DNA from: Polytrichum commune
Lineage: Eukaryota > Streptophyta > Polytrichopsida > Polytrichales > Polytrichaceae
NCBI GenBank assembly: GCA_950295325.1
Contig: OX485809.1
Location: 558,001-622,000 of the forward strand
Direction of reading: 5' to 3'
Length of the DNA stretch: 64,000 nucleotides
Under the pieces are notes generated by a model that had not been told where the DNA came from, did not search any database, and was given only the letters and a program-made list of their open reading frames with translations. The position numbers and the translations under genes are program-made. Shown here piece by piece: positions 21,460 to 33,500 of the stretch. Numbering within the stretch: position 1 is the stretch's first letter; every line of letters starts with the position of its first letter.

Positions 21460-23802
21460 GGCCGACACTTAGCCTATATGCTCCCCTCCACAAGATTGAA
21501 CAAACAAATATCATGTGCAGCAGGAGCACAAGAAGATTACCCTGGTAGATTCGTTGAGCTCCGCTTCCATATTAACTGCAGGGACAAGGCTTTGAGGTTA
21601 TCAAAAGGTGCTGGGAAACCAATCTACCAAAACTCAAACAACAAGCCTCACACAAGAATACCTCCAGGTCATGAAGGAATTCCATACCTATTAGAAAAGA
21701 TATCTATCTAAATAAGTGTGGACAGCATGACTTTATGAACTGCAATTTGCATTCCAATACTAAAATTTGATTCCAAGCCTCCAAAGAGAGTACACATTAT
21801 CCAATCACTGTGATAACCATATCACAATCAAGTCATAATATATCCAAAAAATCCAAGAAAAACAGATGGCACAAGCTGTCCGTATGGCCTACCTATGGCC
21901 TACCTATGATATTTCTTAACAAGAAGAACACATGAAAAAATATTTGTCTTGATATCCTTAGTTATGCTAAAACAGGAATGTTACCGTGTAACACTCAAAG
22001 CAAACATAATTTGAAGTAAAATATTCTAGATATCGGGAACCCAGCTAACAAATGCAATAGGCTGCGCCAAACACTGCAACGTGCATCACAGACCAACACC
22101 ACATGAAGGCTCATATCAAGGCAGTCAAGCATATGATCTCTTACTTCATCGATTTAAACCCTCAGTAGCGAAGATACTTTTGTAATCATCGCCTTCCAAG
22201 TTAGAGCCCAATCCACAAGCCTGTTACTCTTGTCAAGGTATCTGAGAAAGGTTTGGAAGCTGCGTATGCTCTCAAGCCTGCAAAGACGAGAGCATTACAC
22301 GGCCACTGCGAATGTATTGAGAACTAAACCTATCGATTTTTCAATGCAGACTATGGCAATACATTCTATTTCATCATCTTCTGCTGTGTTCACCTGGATC
22401 CGCGGGTTAACTATCCTTAATGAACCAGAATAACATCCCAGGATTCCCATATAAACTCTGAAGAGAGTGACTAGAGCTCGTTTCCTTCTTGTCATTGCGA
22501 CCATATACATACCCCATTGTCTCCCAGCTCCCATACCAGTGTAAGCTCGAACTTTTCCACTTTCCCATTCACGGAAGTCAGAACACCGGTGCTCAAAATC
22601 ATCACAGCTCGCAACATAACATAATGCTTCAAGGCCTAATACTAATGTTTACCACATGCAACGTCTATCGAGACGCCCACTCGCCCTCACCTCTAGCACA
22701 TCCACCATTTAATCACCTGCGTGTACAGACCAGAGTGTATATTGCCAATCACATCATTCGAAATCGTACATGGGCGGTACCAAGGACTCGACTCTCTCGA
22801 GCTCGTCTCGTGTCATATCGCAAGTTTCTGAATAACAATGTCCTCTGTTCCATTCACACATGCATGTAAACCCTACACACCACTACAGGACGTCCCCTCG
22901 CACCCACATGCAACAAAGAGACATTCAAGATCTGCTACGGGAACCGCAACCTACCTACACTCCAATCCCACACACAACACAACACACAACACATAAAGCT
23001 ACTCCACAAGTGAGGAAGAGAGCAATACCTCTGCGGAGAGAATGACGCGCTACTCACAGCAGAGAGAGAGTGACCGACACCGATGTCGCAGGAGGAAGAA
23101 AGGAATGCGCCAAAACCACGCCCTAATCTTGATCATAAACTCCAGAGTATACTCAACTCCACATTTGTCGAGTTTCGGAAGCTCGTACCAATACTGCCAG
23201 CTGAGATTGCGTGCACAAACAAACAAACAACCTCGCTTGTCTGTCTGTCTCTCTCTCTCTCTCTCTCATCAACTTGTGCGAAGAGTAAAGAAGAGTATAA
23301 TGTGTGCGCGCAATGTGAGTATGATGGAACCCAGAATCTCGGTAATGTCGCGAGAGAAGTTTATTGCAAATAGAACGGATTCCCGACCTGCTCTGTATGA
23401 AAACGCGGAGAAGGTGTCGCCGATTGGCTCCAGGACATGAACGTACTACAGACCCGTAAGCTTAGGACCTTAGGTACTGCAGAGGGCGCTCTATTTCATC
23501 TCCGCTGGTAGTGCCGGACTGTAGTTTCCACGTCGGATATCACAGGTTCTTGGCCACTGTCCGACTGACACGTGATAGATCTGACGAGAACTGCCTGTTG
23601 CTTAGCAGAACTCCGGAGTCCAGAGGGAGTGAAGGTGTGCTGATTGATGCCCCCGGGACATGAAATAATAATACAAGGTAGACAGGGCCTTGTATTCCGA
23701 CGAGGAAATAATTAGTTTCCCCCTCATGTTGACACGTGTCATGTATACATTGGTTGATGAGACCCACCCCCACTTCCAATGTGGACATCGCGTTCCGGCA
23801 CC
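21460..23802. other. 5' flank of the UQCC6-like gene, no coding region recognised
   Basis: This moderately GC-rich stretch lies upstream of the microprotein gene and probably holds its promoter and leader. It includes a pyrimidine repeat of TCTG/TC units at 23240-23267. Open frames on both strands lack recognisable domains. Confidence 0.4.
23240..23267 (+). repeat. TC-rich microsatellite
   Basis: TCTG repeats pass into about eight TC units. Pyrimidine runs of this kind are common near plant transcription starts. Confidence 0.85.
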
Positions 23803-23807
23803 ACAGT

Positions 23808-24692
23808 AGAATCTTCTATTTAGTGTCACCAATTCTATTATTGTACACCGCCGCCTGTGTAAGTGTCGCCGACACTTATTGAAAACCTACCATTATGTAT
23901 CATTCCTTGTGGAAAAAAATTTGGGCATTATCGATTCCTAATGTTGTAATTATTTCACTTATCAAGTGACGTTTCATCCAGATTTCAATTGTCCATGACA
24001 ACATTTCATTCCAAAAATGTGAGGATGCATAATGTACCAACCTAACATTATTCAACATTGTTATATATTTTCTACATGCCTCACAAACTTCCCATATAAT
24101 TCTTGCATCTTAACTTAAGATCCGTATCTTCACGCTCCCTCAATATGAATGTCAGGGGTGTAGGTTGGGTTAAGCCACACGCTACGTCCAGGGCTTTTAA
24201 TCGATGCCATCAACATTCAACTTAATGGACATCCTCGGCCTACGTTCCGCCCATGTTTAACTCAAATTCGAAAAGCAAACAACAACAACTAACTGAAGAA
24301 TGTTATGAATTTTTTTTGTTTTCACAAGTGACATTTGGATGAACTAAAAGCAAAACGGGATGACAACAGTGCCTCCGGGAAGTTTTTGGGCGTATATAGT
24401 CGTTCAAGATCCCAATGATTCTAAATCTAGCTGGTTATATGTCGACATCTTCCGGTTTTGCTTTCATTCATTTAAGGTATATTCCTTAGATTCCTCTAAA
24501 ACGATCGCTAATTCTCCTTAAGCCTCCAACTTCAACTGGTTATTCCTCAAACTCAACCGGTTCATCTGTAACTAACCGCCGGTTCTCCCCGAGCCCTGGA
24601 TGGCAATACTTGCAAACTCACTAACTCATAAGGAAGTGTCATTGGGAAAAAAATTACCACAATGACATAAGTTTCCTATATGACGCTAATGT
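23808..24692. mobile_element. MITE (TTTAGTGTCACCAATT family), interrupted by insertions
   Basis: The left part (ATTTAGTGTCACCAATTCT, then GTGTCGCC.ACACT) and right part (ATTTGGATGAACTAAAAG, CTTGTAAACT-like, AGTGTCAT) match elements at 36017-36412 and 47768-48168, which are about 400 bp long. This copy is extended by an unrelated ~240-bp stretch near 24060-24340 and by a 232-bp hAT-type MITE at 24367-24598. A run of 17 C follows at 24693-24709. Ends are approximate. Confidence 0.55.
24367..24598 (+). mobile_element. hAT-type MITE, copy 2, nested (232 bp)
   Basis: It runs from CAGTGCCTCCGGG to GAGCCCTG and is flanked by GATGACAA (24359-24366) and GATGGCAA (24599-24606), an 8-bp duplication with one mismatch, as expected for hAT elements. 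Its length equals the copy at 4615-4846. It lies inside the older MITE at 23808-24692; the related element at 36017 shows the uninterrupted sequence GGGATGACAATA at the same place. Confidence 0.8.
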
Positions 24693-24709
24693 CCCCCCCC
24701 CCCCCCCCC

Positions 24710-25205
24710 AAACCTGATTTTAGCCAAGTCTAAAAGTTGGTTCTAAAAACATGGCCTTCACACCATCGACATTATCTAGTGTTGAGCCCAGTTGGCAAAT
24801 GAGATGTGGCATGGTTTAGAAGTGGAGGTTTTAAGCCTCCAGCACTGACCCTCCCATCGGTACGTAGACATGAGGCAAGAACGTAGGACCTTTAAAAGTG
24901 TCGCCTCCTGTCCTTGTCATTGGTTGCTTGTAGACTTAGCTATGAGGGCACGAGGAGCTCCATTAACAAAAACCGATGGTAAGATAGATGAGTAGTGAGG
25001 CATTTGGGGATGGGACAAAAACTATCCAACGTTTCATTGCTTGGTAGATGAAATAATGAACATGGGTGAAAGCTACTGAATGAAAACCTACTCGAAAAAT
25101 CTCCGGAGCAAGTTCTTGTAGGTGCATTGGGAGAACCGGATGCCTCCGCTATAACCGAGGGAGCTTTACCTGGGGTTTAGGAAATACTTTGGTTATTTGG
25201 TAAAG
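24710..25205. other. Intergenic, no feature recognised
   Basis: Low-complexity sequence without a recognisable gene or a repeat that I can bound. Confidence 0.4.
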
Positions 25206-26075
25206 TCAAGTGGGGAGGGGGCATAACTATAACACCATATTTAGTGTAGACGCCACTAAAATACACTAGTGTGGCACACAATAGTGAGGATGGGGCTCAG
25301 GGCTGATTTTTCACAAAGTTTTTGCCCGTCCACATCCAAAAACCTTGAATTGAAAGGCAAAAAAAATTGCAACCCGTCCCAAAACTGGTAATTTCTAAAC
25401 CAACCCATCCATGGAAAGGTTAAAGAAAAAACAACCCATCCCTAAACCGGTTTAAAAATGAAAATACCCGTCCCACAAGAGGTATAAATAAGTCTCTTAC
25501 AATGTTGGTAAAAAATTAGGAGAAAAAAAACAATGAAACATTGAAACTGAAAGATGTCGACATGTGATTGGTTGCACTTGGAAACAATAGGATCTTCACA
25601 AATTATGCCTTCAATGTGTCGTCAGTTATTTGTATTTTGTTGTCGATTCTCATCTTTCCAGTCCACCCCATTCTAAATTTTGTGGTTGATGAATTAATGT
25701 ATGCAGGTGAATCAAGCATTTCAAGATGGATATGTTGATTGGGTATTAGTGGGTTGATTGCATTATGCTTATATTCACATGTCATATATGACATAATGTA
25801 ACTGATATTTGTACCATTTTTTGGGGGGGAGAATTTATCAAACAAAATTCTTATTTTTAGAACCCGTCCAAAGTGAATTTGACACGTCCAAAAACTGGTT
25901 CATTTTCTACGAACCCGTCCACTAGAAATGTTTTTTTTATGAACATGTCCCTGAACATGTTAGGGACCTAGTGAAAAATCACCAGGGGGGAGGGGGCATA
26001 ACTAAACACCATATTTAGTGTAGACTCCACTAAAATACACTAGTGTGGCGTACTGTAGTGAGGATGGGGCTCCTG
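25206..26075. repeat. ~85-bp direct repeats flanking a ~690-bp segment
   Basis: GGGGGCATAACTA.AACACCATATTTAGTGTAGAC.CCACTAAAATACACTAGTGTGGC and GTGAGGATGGGGCTC occur at 25213-25300 and again at 25990-26072. The segment between begins CTGATTTTTCAC and ends GTGAAAAATCACCAG, so it also has inverted ends. It carries several ACCCGTCC words and, near 25550-25615, a fragment of the hAT-type MITE on the minus strand. An insertion that duplicated its flank, or an unequal exchange, would both fit. Confidence 0.5.
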
Positions 26076-26444
26076 GCAGCGTCAAGACAGGAGGGGTCTT
26101 TCTGCTTGTGAAGCTTAGCTGGCGAGTGCAGTGCCAACTGCCGAGGAAATAAAGGCCCGGGCCTCCCGCACTGCCAGACGCTTCGCCAGCTGGACTCATC
26201 CCCCCCCCCCCCCCCCCCTTCCTCTCACATGCGCGAGGTGGAGATCGCTTAATTAGGCAGCCGTATAGCGGGCCCTGTATCCAGGCCGGCTTTCCCGTCC
26301 CCCACCCCCCACCTGGCAAAGAAGGGACTCCACACATTGCACGCGCCACAGGGCGCCACGTCATCAGTTTCCCCTTCCCTGTTCACCAACATATCTCTTT
26401 TGTCCCACCCTCCTCCACGTCATCAATCAACGCGGGTGACCTGG

Positions 26445-26655
26445 CACGTGGCCTGGGCCCCGTGGGGAGGTTTTAGGGCACAATAATGGGTCAAGTGCCG
26501 AGTGTTTCCGCGTCCAACCGCTTATTAATACAGTCCCACCTCGTGAATACAATGAAATAATAAAAATAATAAAAATAATAAAGAAATAATGAAAGATGTC
26601 AACATGTGAGCGGTTGGATTTGGAGACATTAGGATCTCGACCAATTATGTTCAAA
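26445..26655 (-). mobile_element. Diverged hAT-type MITE copy
   Basis: On the minus strand it reads ATTGGTCGAGATCCTAATG, then CACATGTTGACATCTTTC. These match GGTCGAGATCCCAATG and TACATGTTGACATCTTTC of the copy at 4615-4846. Ends are decayed. Confidence 0.5.
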
Positions 26656-26929
26656 TAACTCCCTAGACATTGGTTATGCCGTGCTCACACTAGGGGCGGT
26701 TGTTGCTCCTTGGCAACAAGAAGGGTCCCCTTCTTTATAGGGAGATTTCGTCTCTTTCCGAAAGTTACTACTACCAATAAGGAGGTTTCCGTCCCACTCA
26801 CAGTACCCTCGTTGGATGTAATTTTACGTAGTTGCCAGTTCACTCCACTACATGCAAGACAAAAACTCCTATCAACATGGATAACGTCCTAGTGTTGTGG
26901 GCATGTTGTTGGTCCTAGTGTGGGCATGC

Positions 26930-27220
26930 TATTATTTGTAAAGTCCTTCAAAGAGGGACCAAACCGTGGGCTTCACCCTTCTTTGAGAAAACTTTCTATT
27001 GAGAGCTTGTTAGCTCACCATGTACCAGAACCTATTTTAAAAGTTGGGTGAAACTTTTGGGATCTCCTTTTCCACCCCAAAAGCCTTGAAAGAATTTTAG
27101 GATTGAAATTAGAGTGTGCACATGGGACCCATTGTCCTAAACCCCGGATCGGCATGTGCAAAGCTAGGTTGGCCCACCCATCTTACTAGCCAAGCTAGAA
27201 AGTCAAGTATTTAATAACCC
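26930..27220 (+). repeat. Dispersed SINE-like repeat, copy 1
   Basis: It opens AAAGTCCTTCAAAGAGGGAC and continues through a GAGAGCTTGTTAGCTCACC-like segment, AAAGTTGGGTGAAA, CACATGGGACCCATTGTCCT, GGCCCACCCATC and CTAGAAAGTC. Related copies occur at 41595-42020, 54485-54750 and, inverted, near 46850-47160. In the copy at 54485 the early text GGGTTTGATCC resembles a tRNA B box, hence the SINE suggestion. I see no coding sequence. Confidence 0.5.
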
Positions 27221-27504
27221 GTTATCGGTCTCATAACATTATTCAGATCCATAACATTATTATGTGGGATTGACAATATTCCACACAATATTTCCCCATG
27301 TTTCTCATATTCATACTCAACGTGAGGAATATTATGTGGAATATTATAATTCCCACAAAACATTGTTATGGAACTTAATGATTTTATCCTCGGTGTATGA
27401 TAATTTAGGCATTAAAAAAAAAGTGATATTGTGTTAATTCATATAACTCGTGGTTTGGGACTAAACCCATGGTTTCATCTACTTCACTTTACAAACAACT
27501 CTAG

Positions 27505-27722
27505 TGTCTTGGGAGATTTGGCGCCCAATTGGTCAGGATCCAAGTGTTTTCAAGTCCAATTGGTTACATGTTGATATCTTTCGGTTTTCCTTCACTAAAA
27601 CAAGGTATATTTTATATGCTTTCTTTAAAGGGTCCTCAATTTGCCTAAAGTCTAGAACTTAAACCCATCATTTTTCAAATTCTACTGGCCCATCTGTAAC
27701 TAGCAGTCAGATCTCACCATTC
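27505..27722 (+). mobile_element. Diverged hAT-type MITE copy
   Basis: GGTCAGGATCCAAGTGTTTT, GGTTACATGTTGATATCTTT and CATCTGTAACTAGCAGTCAG parallel the 232-bp element at 4615-4846 in order and spacing. Ends are not preserved. Confidence 0.5.
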
Positions 27723-27954
27723 GTAGGTGGCCACTTCCCACTCCTCGTGCAATTGTGACCTTTGGATTGAACGAACTGGGAATTGTCTCCCTTGGTGAAC
27801 TTAGGCATAGCAAATAATGATAATTGTCATTTTGAAGTTTCAAGATAGGAGCAAAAATTACGAGATGTCAAAACAAAGATTATATTTGCCCAAGTGATTA
27901 CATATGCCCTCCCACCTTTTACTCACTTGCAGCACCAAGTCACGTCTTACATTT

Positions 27955-28036
27955 TAGACGATCATACGGACTCGACTGGAATCGAACCCGGAACGTCTTA
28001 ACTCAAACATCCTCCCACAACCAACCGAGGAATCAT
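27955..28036 (-). repeat. tRNA-like sequence, probable SINE head
   Basis: On the minus strand a TCGGTTGGTTG segment is followed, about 35 bases on, by GGGTTCGATTCCAG (27978-27988), a perfect pol III B box. The flanks do not pair as an acceptor stem, so I do not call a functional tRNA. A tRNA-derived SINE running leftward is the better fit. Confidence 0.45.
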
Positions 28037-28099
28037 GACTTGGTGTTCACTCTCATTACAAAAACACTAATTATACTTAAAAGGCATGCACCCCCGTGG

Positions 28100-28285
28100 G
28101 CCATGATCGGCCCATGTTATTTGTTTCTCGGTTACTATAGTGTCCATCCTCGAAAGAGGAGAGTAGTTTTGTCCCAGCTTCCCCATGTCCTGTGGGCATC
28201 GGGTTGTTGGCATTACGAACGGACACTCTATTCACGCCGGCCCCTATAAGGGACCGGAGTTTCTATCTATCTGTCTATCTATCTG
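28100..28285 (+). repeat. Dispersed repeat with TCTA tail, copy 1
   Basis: It contains GGGCATCGGGTTGTTGGCAT, CGAACGGACACT, TTCACGCCGGCCCC and GACCGGAGTTTCTATCTATC. The same order is found inverted at 30393-30510. A short-microsatellite 3' tail is typical of some SINEs. Confidence 0.55.
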
Positions 28286-29499
28286 CCCTCCCACCCAATT
28301 GTGTTAAAATATGAACTATCATTGGATGAAAAATTTGTTGACTTGTCATTGTTGTTTTGATTTATGCCCATAAGTTTGTCCATGAATGAATGTCTTGTGG
28401 GAGTCATTGAGAGCGAAGATGCAAGCCTTCATTTCCATGTGAGCTGATACATGGATTCCATGTGCATAAAACTGAATTAACTTTGGCTACCCATAGACCT
28501 CTGTAAGAAACTAGATAGAGTGTCTACAATCAAAGTTACCTCCCACTTTTAAGATAAGACATGGGGAGAGCTACGGATGAAGAGAGGTCAAGAATTATAT
28601 CTTAAATTGTTCCATTGGGCAAAGCCTTACATGCGCAACACCTTGTTTGTAACTACAAAACCTTATCAAGTATCATCCATAATACAAATATTTAGCCTAG
28701 GATAGTGATCAAATTCCCACATAAGATCTTATGCGAACATTTTGTTTAACAACACACTTAGCACCAAGAAAAACACCTATCACCATGAGATTGAACATGA
28801 TCATCTTCTTAGTTTCTATTTTTTTAACAAAATAGGGTAGATTATTGTGATCACTTGAATGAAACACATATATAGCACAGTATCTTGTCTAGTTCGACAT
28901 AAAATCTATAATTTTGGAAGAAATTTGCCATGTGTTGTTTTTAGCATTGGTAGAAAAAATTACATCTCATGTGCAAATTACCATTTGACTCTCGAAATGA
29001 TGAACTAGGTTTAAAATCATGAGTACATGCTACAATTTAAGAAATTTTTCAATATTGACTTGTAACTTATACAAGTTGTACACAATGTGTTAAGAGTTAT
29101 TCATACAATATCTCAAAGAAGGACCAAACTATGAGTTTGATCCCATTTGTGGGGAACTTTACTATTCGGAATAAACACCTAACATCATGGTTCACACCTT
29201 ATTTACAAAAAAAAATTGACAATTGTTTTTTGCAATTGGTTTTTATGAATTTCGACTTTTGAGTTTCAATTTGCAATCTAAAAATTGGTCTTCCAACTTT
29301 GCGATCCTGGAGTGAGAAGAGAAAGAACTCCAGCCTCTTTCAGAGGTCCTGGAGTGACCTCTCATATGTGCCTCCTCATAGTCCATTCAACTGTAATATT
29401 CAAGGTGGAGGGGGAGTGCTACCATGTGAATGGTAAGCAATCAACGATGATTGGTAACTTGTGAGCGGTGAGGGTTAAAAAATATTTGGAAATACTCCC
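28286..29499. other. Intergenic, no gene recognised
   Basis: AT-rich sequence. Near 29100-29165 a fragment (CTCAAAGAAGGACCAAACTA, GAGTTTGATCCC) belongs to the SINE-like repeat of 26930-27220. Confidence 0.4.
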
Positions 29500-29804
29500 A
29501 CTACACTAAATATGATATTTAGTGTTTGATTAGATTTAGTGTTTTACCACCCTACTATGCTCAACACTGATTTTCAATCCTTTGATAATTAGTGTTAGAC
29601 ATAAATGCGCCGCCGCCGCCTTCCTTGTTGCCACCTCTTTCCTACTAAACACTGAATTCGTGCATGTAACTTTCACATATTACCATAGATGATATTTAGT
29701 GTTTGAGTTTACATTTAATGTTACTTACTTTCATAGGGTTAGTGATATTTAGTGTAGTGTTCGTATTTAGTGTATCTAACACTAAATATGATATTTAGTG
29801 TAGT
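29500..29804. mobile_element. MITE with self-palindromic ends (305 bp), copy 1
   Basis: The left end reads ACTACACTAAATATGATATT and on to TAGTGTTTGA. The right end is its inverted match (ACTACACTAAATATCATATT on the opposite strand). Each end is itself a palindrome around ACTAAATAT/ATATTTAGT. The interior has a GCCGCCGCCGCC stretch. A second copy of 306 bp lies at 57524-57829 and a fragment at 45404-45508. I could not identify the target duplication. Confidence 0.7.
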
Positions 29805-30392
29805 ATCCTATACCCGTGTTGTTTTGGCATAAATAATAATAATTTTGTATAATAATATGAGTGGAAAGGTCAAATGAAGTGCAACTAACCTAATGGATGT
29901 CTTACTTTGCTCTTGAAATCAACAATTACAAGCTTGGCATAAGGGTTTGAAATGATTTTGAATATTGTTGTTAGATTCAACATCCAATTCCAAGTATCAA
30001 GCAAGATGTAATCTATATTTCTAGAAATCACGTAGGTCGTGGAATGAACTGATGAAGGCATTGCGGAAGAAAGAAAGTTAAGTTTTTGAACATAGATGAA
30101 AGTAAAGAGGAAATTGCTCACATAAATCATTGTCCATTGTTTGTGGTAATTTATCGCACAACTTCAAGCAATGTGCTCGAGCAATTTTTTGTAATTGCAA
30201 CTATAAAATACAATCACGTGCATATAGAATGCCAAATCCAATGCCGTTTGAGTTCCAACCCATAGATATCCAATACAATAAAGCATCTAGTAGATGGTTA
30301 ATCACACAACCTGACTTTCTTGCAAGTTTTCATGGTTTCACCTTAACATATGAATTGTACTTTTGACAATGAAAGTAAAATTCACAACTCTT

Positions 30393-30510
30393 AAGGATAG
30401 ATAGAAACTCCGGTCCCAATTTAAGGGGCCGGCGTGAATGAAGTGTCCGTTCGTATTGTCAAATGACCCGATGCCCGCCAGACAAGGGGTACTCTTAAGG
30501 ATACACTAAG
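30393..30510 (-). repeat. Dispersed repeat with TCTA tail, copy 2
   Basis: This is the inverse of 28100-28285: GATAGATAGAAACTCCGGTC, GGGGCCGGCGTGAATGAAGT and AGTGTCCGTTCG appear in reverse order on the plus strand. Confidence 0.55.
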
Positions 30511-33500
30511 ATGGCCACAAGACGAGGGGAGACGGGTAAAAATAAAGTTTTCCAACAAGCTTTTAGGGACAACCTTAAACTTGTAAATTGTATTTTCGGC
30601 AAGAGGAGGGGAGCCATGTCAAAAAATGAAACTTTGATTAAAAGTTTCCAAAAAAAAACTTGACTTTCTAGTAGGCTTTAAGGGTTTCCCTTAATCCTTA
30701 TATTGTAGTTTTGGCAACAAAAGTACAATTTAAAACTCTTAAAGGTACGTCAAGAGGGCCACTAGAGGGGGGAGCCATGTCAAAGATTAAAATTTTCTTT
30801 GAGAGTTTAAAAAAATGGGACTTTCCAACAAGCTTTCAAAGTTTCCCTTAAGTTTGTTTCCCTGGTCATATGACACTTTAGTGATTGAAACTCATGGCAA
30901 TGCACTTTCAATATTTGATAGATTTGATCTCCTCACCCACATGTTTCTATCAAACTAGTGTCATGTTGGTGATTGTTCTAATTTGAAAGTGTCCTTAGAA
31001 CCACCACAACATCTCCACAAATAGTGCAGTGTAGTACCAATATGGATAGAAACCAAGCGCAATTTTCCAAGCATCATACTATTTTGTCTACTACAAGTTA
31101 CAAAACAAAAATTGCTCTTCTGGAGGATCAAACATGCACGTCACCCTCATCTCAATACAATGTGCTAATTCAACAATCTACGCCAGTCAAATTTATATAT
31201 TTCCCCTCATGCCTAGCTATGCAAAACACGGATTATATTTGAGGGTGGCCAATATATGGAAACAAGTTCACTCAACATGTTCATCCATTATTGAGCAAAC
31301 TTACAAACAATGCATGCTTGAGATTCTTTTTTATTGTGAGATGATTGTAGTTTCACGTGTGGTCCTTTGATGTACGAGCAATCATGTAACCTTTGTCCAC
31401 ACCGCCAATTTTTTTTCCATTGTCATCATATTATTTTTGAAAATGCACTTCACATTTATGTTCTTATGGTATATAATTGCACCAATCAACAAGTTGGTTT
31501 GTGACTTCTATAAATGGGTGAGGTAATAATCTTAAAACAATTGCTTGGCGTATGGAGGCAAACCACCACCAGTTTAGTACATATACATATACCCATATAA
31601 ATGACAAATGCATATGAAGCAATAATAAAGTAATTAGTGGGGAAATACTTACAAACTTTGTGTATGTGCCTTTCACCCACATGCGCCTAGGTGATGAAGG
31701 TTCCCCTCCCCCCCCCCCATTTGGACCTTAACTACTTTGTGAGCACGTAATTAATGCTTCCCCAAACTACATGCCACATGTTTAGTATCCTTTCCTTCAT
31801 ATGCTCTGATTAGAGACCTAGCCTAGAGCCGCTTGCAACACATTAGCTTAAAGATGGCTTACATAACTAGTGAATCATTCCACCCACCACCAAATTTTGT
31901 CTTTGTTTTGGTACAAAATAAAATTTCGTCCTTTTATCTTGGTCTCTCCACTTTGCATACCATGGGAAGCATTGCGGAGAATATGAAAATGCATAATGCC
32001 TCATTTGTGTCCAAAACATGCTTTAGTTGTTTCTTTTTTGTTTCTTTTTTCTCCCCCATCCGCCCCCTCTAACCCCATTCTTTCCCTCTAGAAATCTCAT
32101 TCCTCACCTCATCAATCACTTCATTCAAGGACTTATGTGATCCAACTTTTTTTTCTCCTACCTTGCTTTCACTAGAACCTCATATTCTCATCTTCCATCA
32201 TTCAAGTCCTCAATCACGAGTCTTCTCTTGAAGACAAAGAATCTTTTGACACACACCTTGATGGGTGCCAAATATTCTTACTCTCACCATGGGATTGGTA
32301 CTTTGCAAACGCAGTTGTGGTTTGGCCATGACACCACCTCCGCTTTGGGGCCATCAAGTCTTTCTCTTTGCCACCTCATCATCATATTGGCTGATTTCCT
32401 TCCCTACCCTCCCAATATTTGCATTTCCAATATTCAACATGGTATTGGTCTTGCTCCTCATATTCAAGGTGTTGAGCCGTTGTCTTGAACCAATCTTCTC
32501 CATCAATGTTAGGCTTAGAGGCCCCTCTACCACACTTGCTTTAAGGTATAATTATAGAAGTGCATATGCTTGTGGGAATACACATGGACCTCTTAGCTAA
32601 AGCATGGACTAGTCCCCTCACAATGCTTTCTAAGTTTTTCTTTCTTTCCAATGCATTGAGTTCCCTGCCTCCTTAACAACATCCTTAACAATTTGTTTCA
32701 TGAAACCTCCATCCTCACATCTCTCCTCACTTCTAGAATTATGAGCAATTGGAACCTCTTGTATGAAAGCGAATGCTTCCATGTTAACATCAATGGGTGG
32801 AGATGCTATGGGTGTCACTGTGAAACCCAATCTTGTTGCTTGCATCCCCCTCAACACATCCAATAACCCCTTCTCATGATCATCCCCTCTTGCCCACTGC
32901 TCTTCCATGGCATGGCATTAAATCCCTGCATTTGATCGCATCATGCACCACACAAAGATACTCCCTTGACCACTAATTCGGTCACCTAATCATGTTTGTC
33001 ACATGGGTAGGGTTTAGATGTAGAAGAAGCGGTGATATGCTTGCACCACGACTCCCCACCAACTATGATGTAAGAAGTTGCGATTGTCGGAAGTATAACT
33101 TGTCATAATAGATTTTTCCGTCACCAATGGGGTGCCCCTTATCCCCGTCTCCTAACTAAACATACTCCACTCCTTCTGGCAATCTATTCCTTTTTCTCCT
33201 AACCCATGCTCACTAGTTCATGTAATCTTTAGATATTTATATTACCATGTTTCTAATTTATCAACAATTATTGCAATCACAAATATGTGAATATGCCTTG
33301 CATAGTGTGATTTTAATGGCATTAGATGTCATGATATTAGATGAACATCATTATTCAACGTGTGGCTTAATCCTTACGGGCAATTTTGGTATTAATATAT
33401 GGACTCACCAAATTTGCATATCATGTTCTAAATATATTTGATATGGACATTGAGGGTTTACATTATATTTTTTATGATAAAATCCAAAGATGTCTTTTAC

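Noticed and set aside
27955-28036. Functional tRNA gene
   Set aside because: B box is perfect but no acceptor or anticodon stem can be formed.
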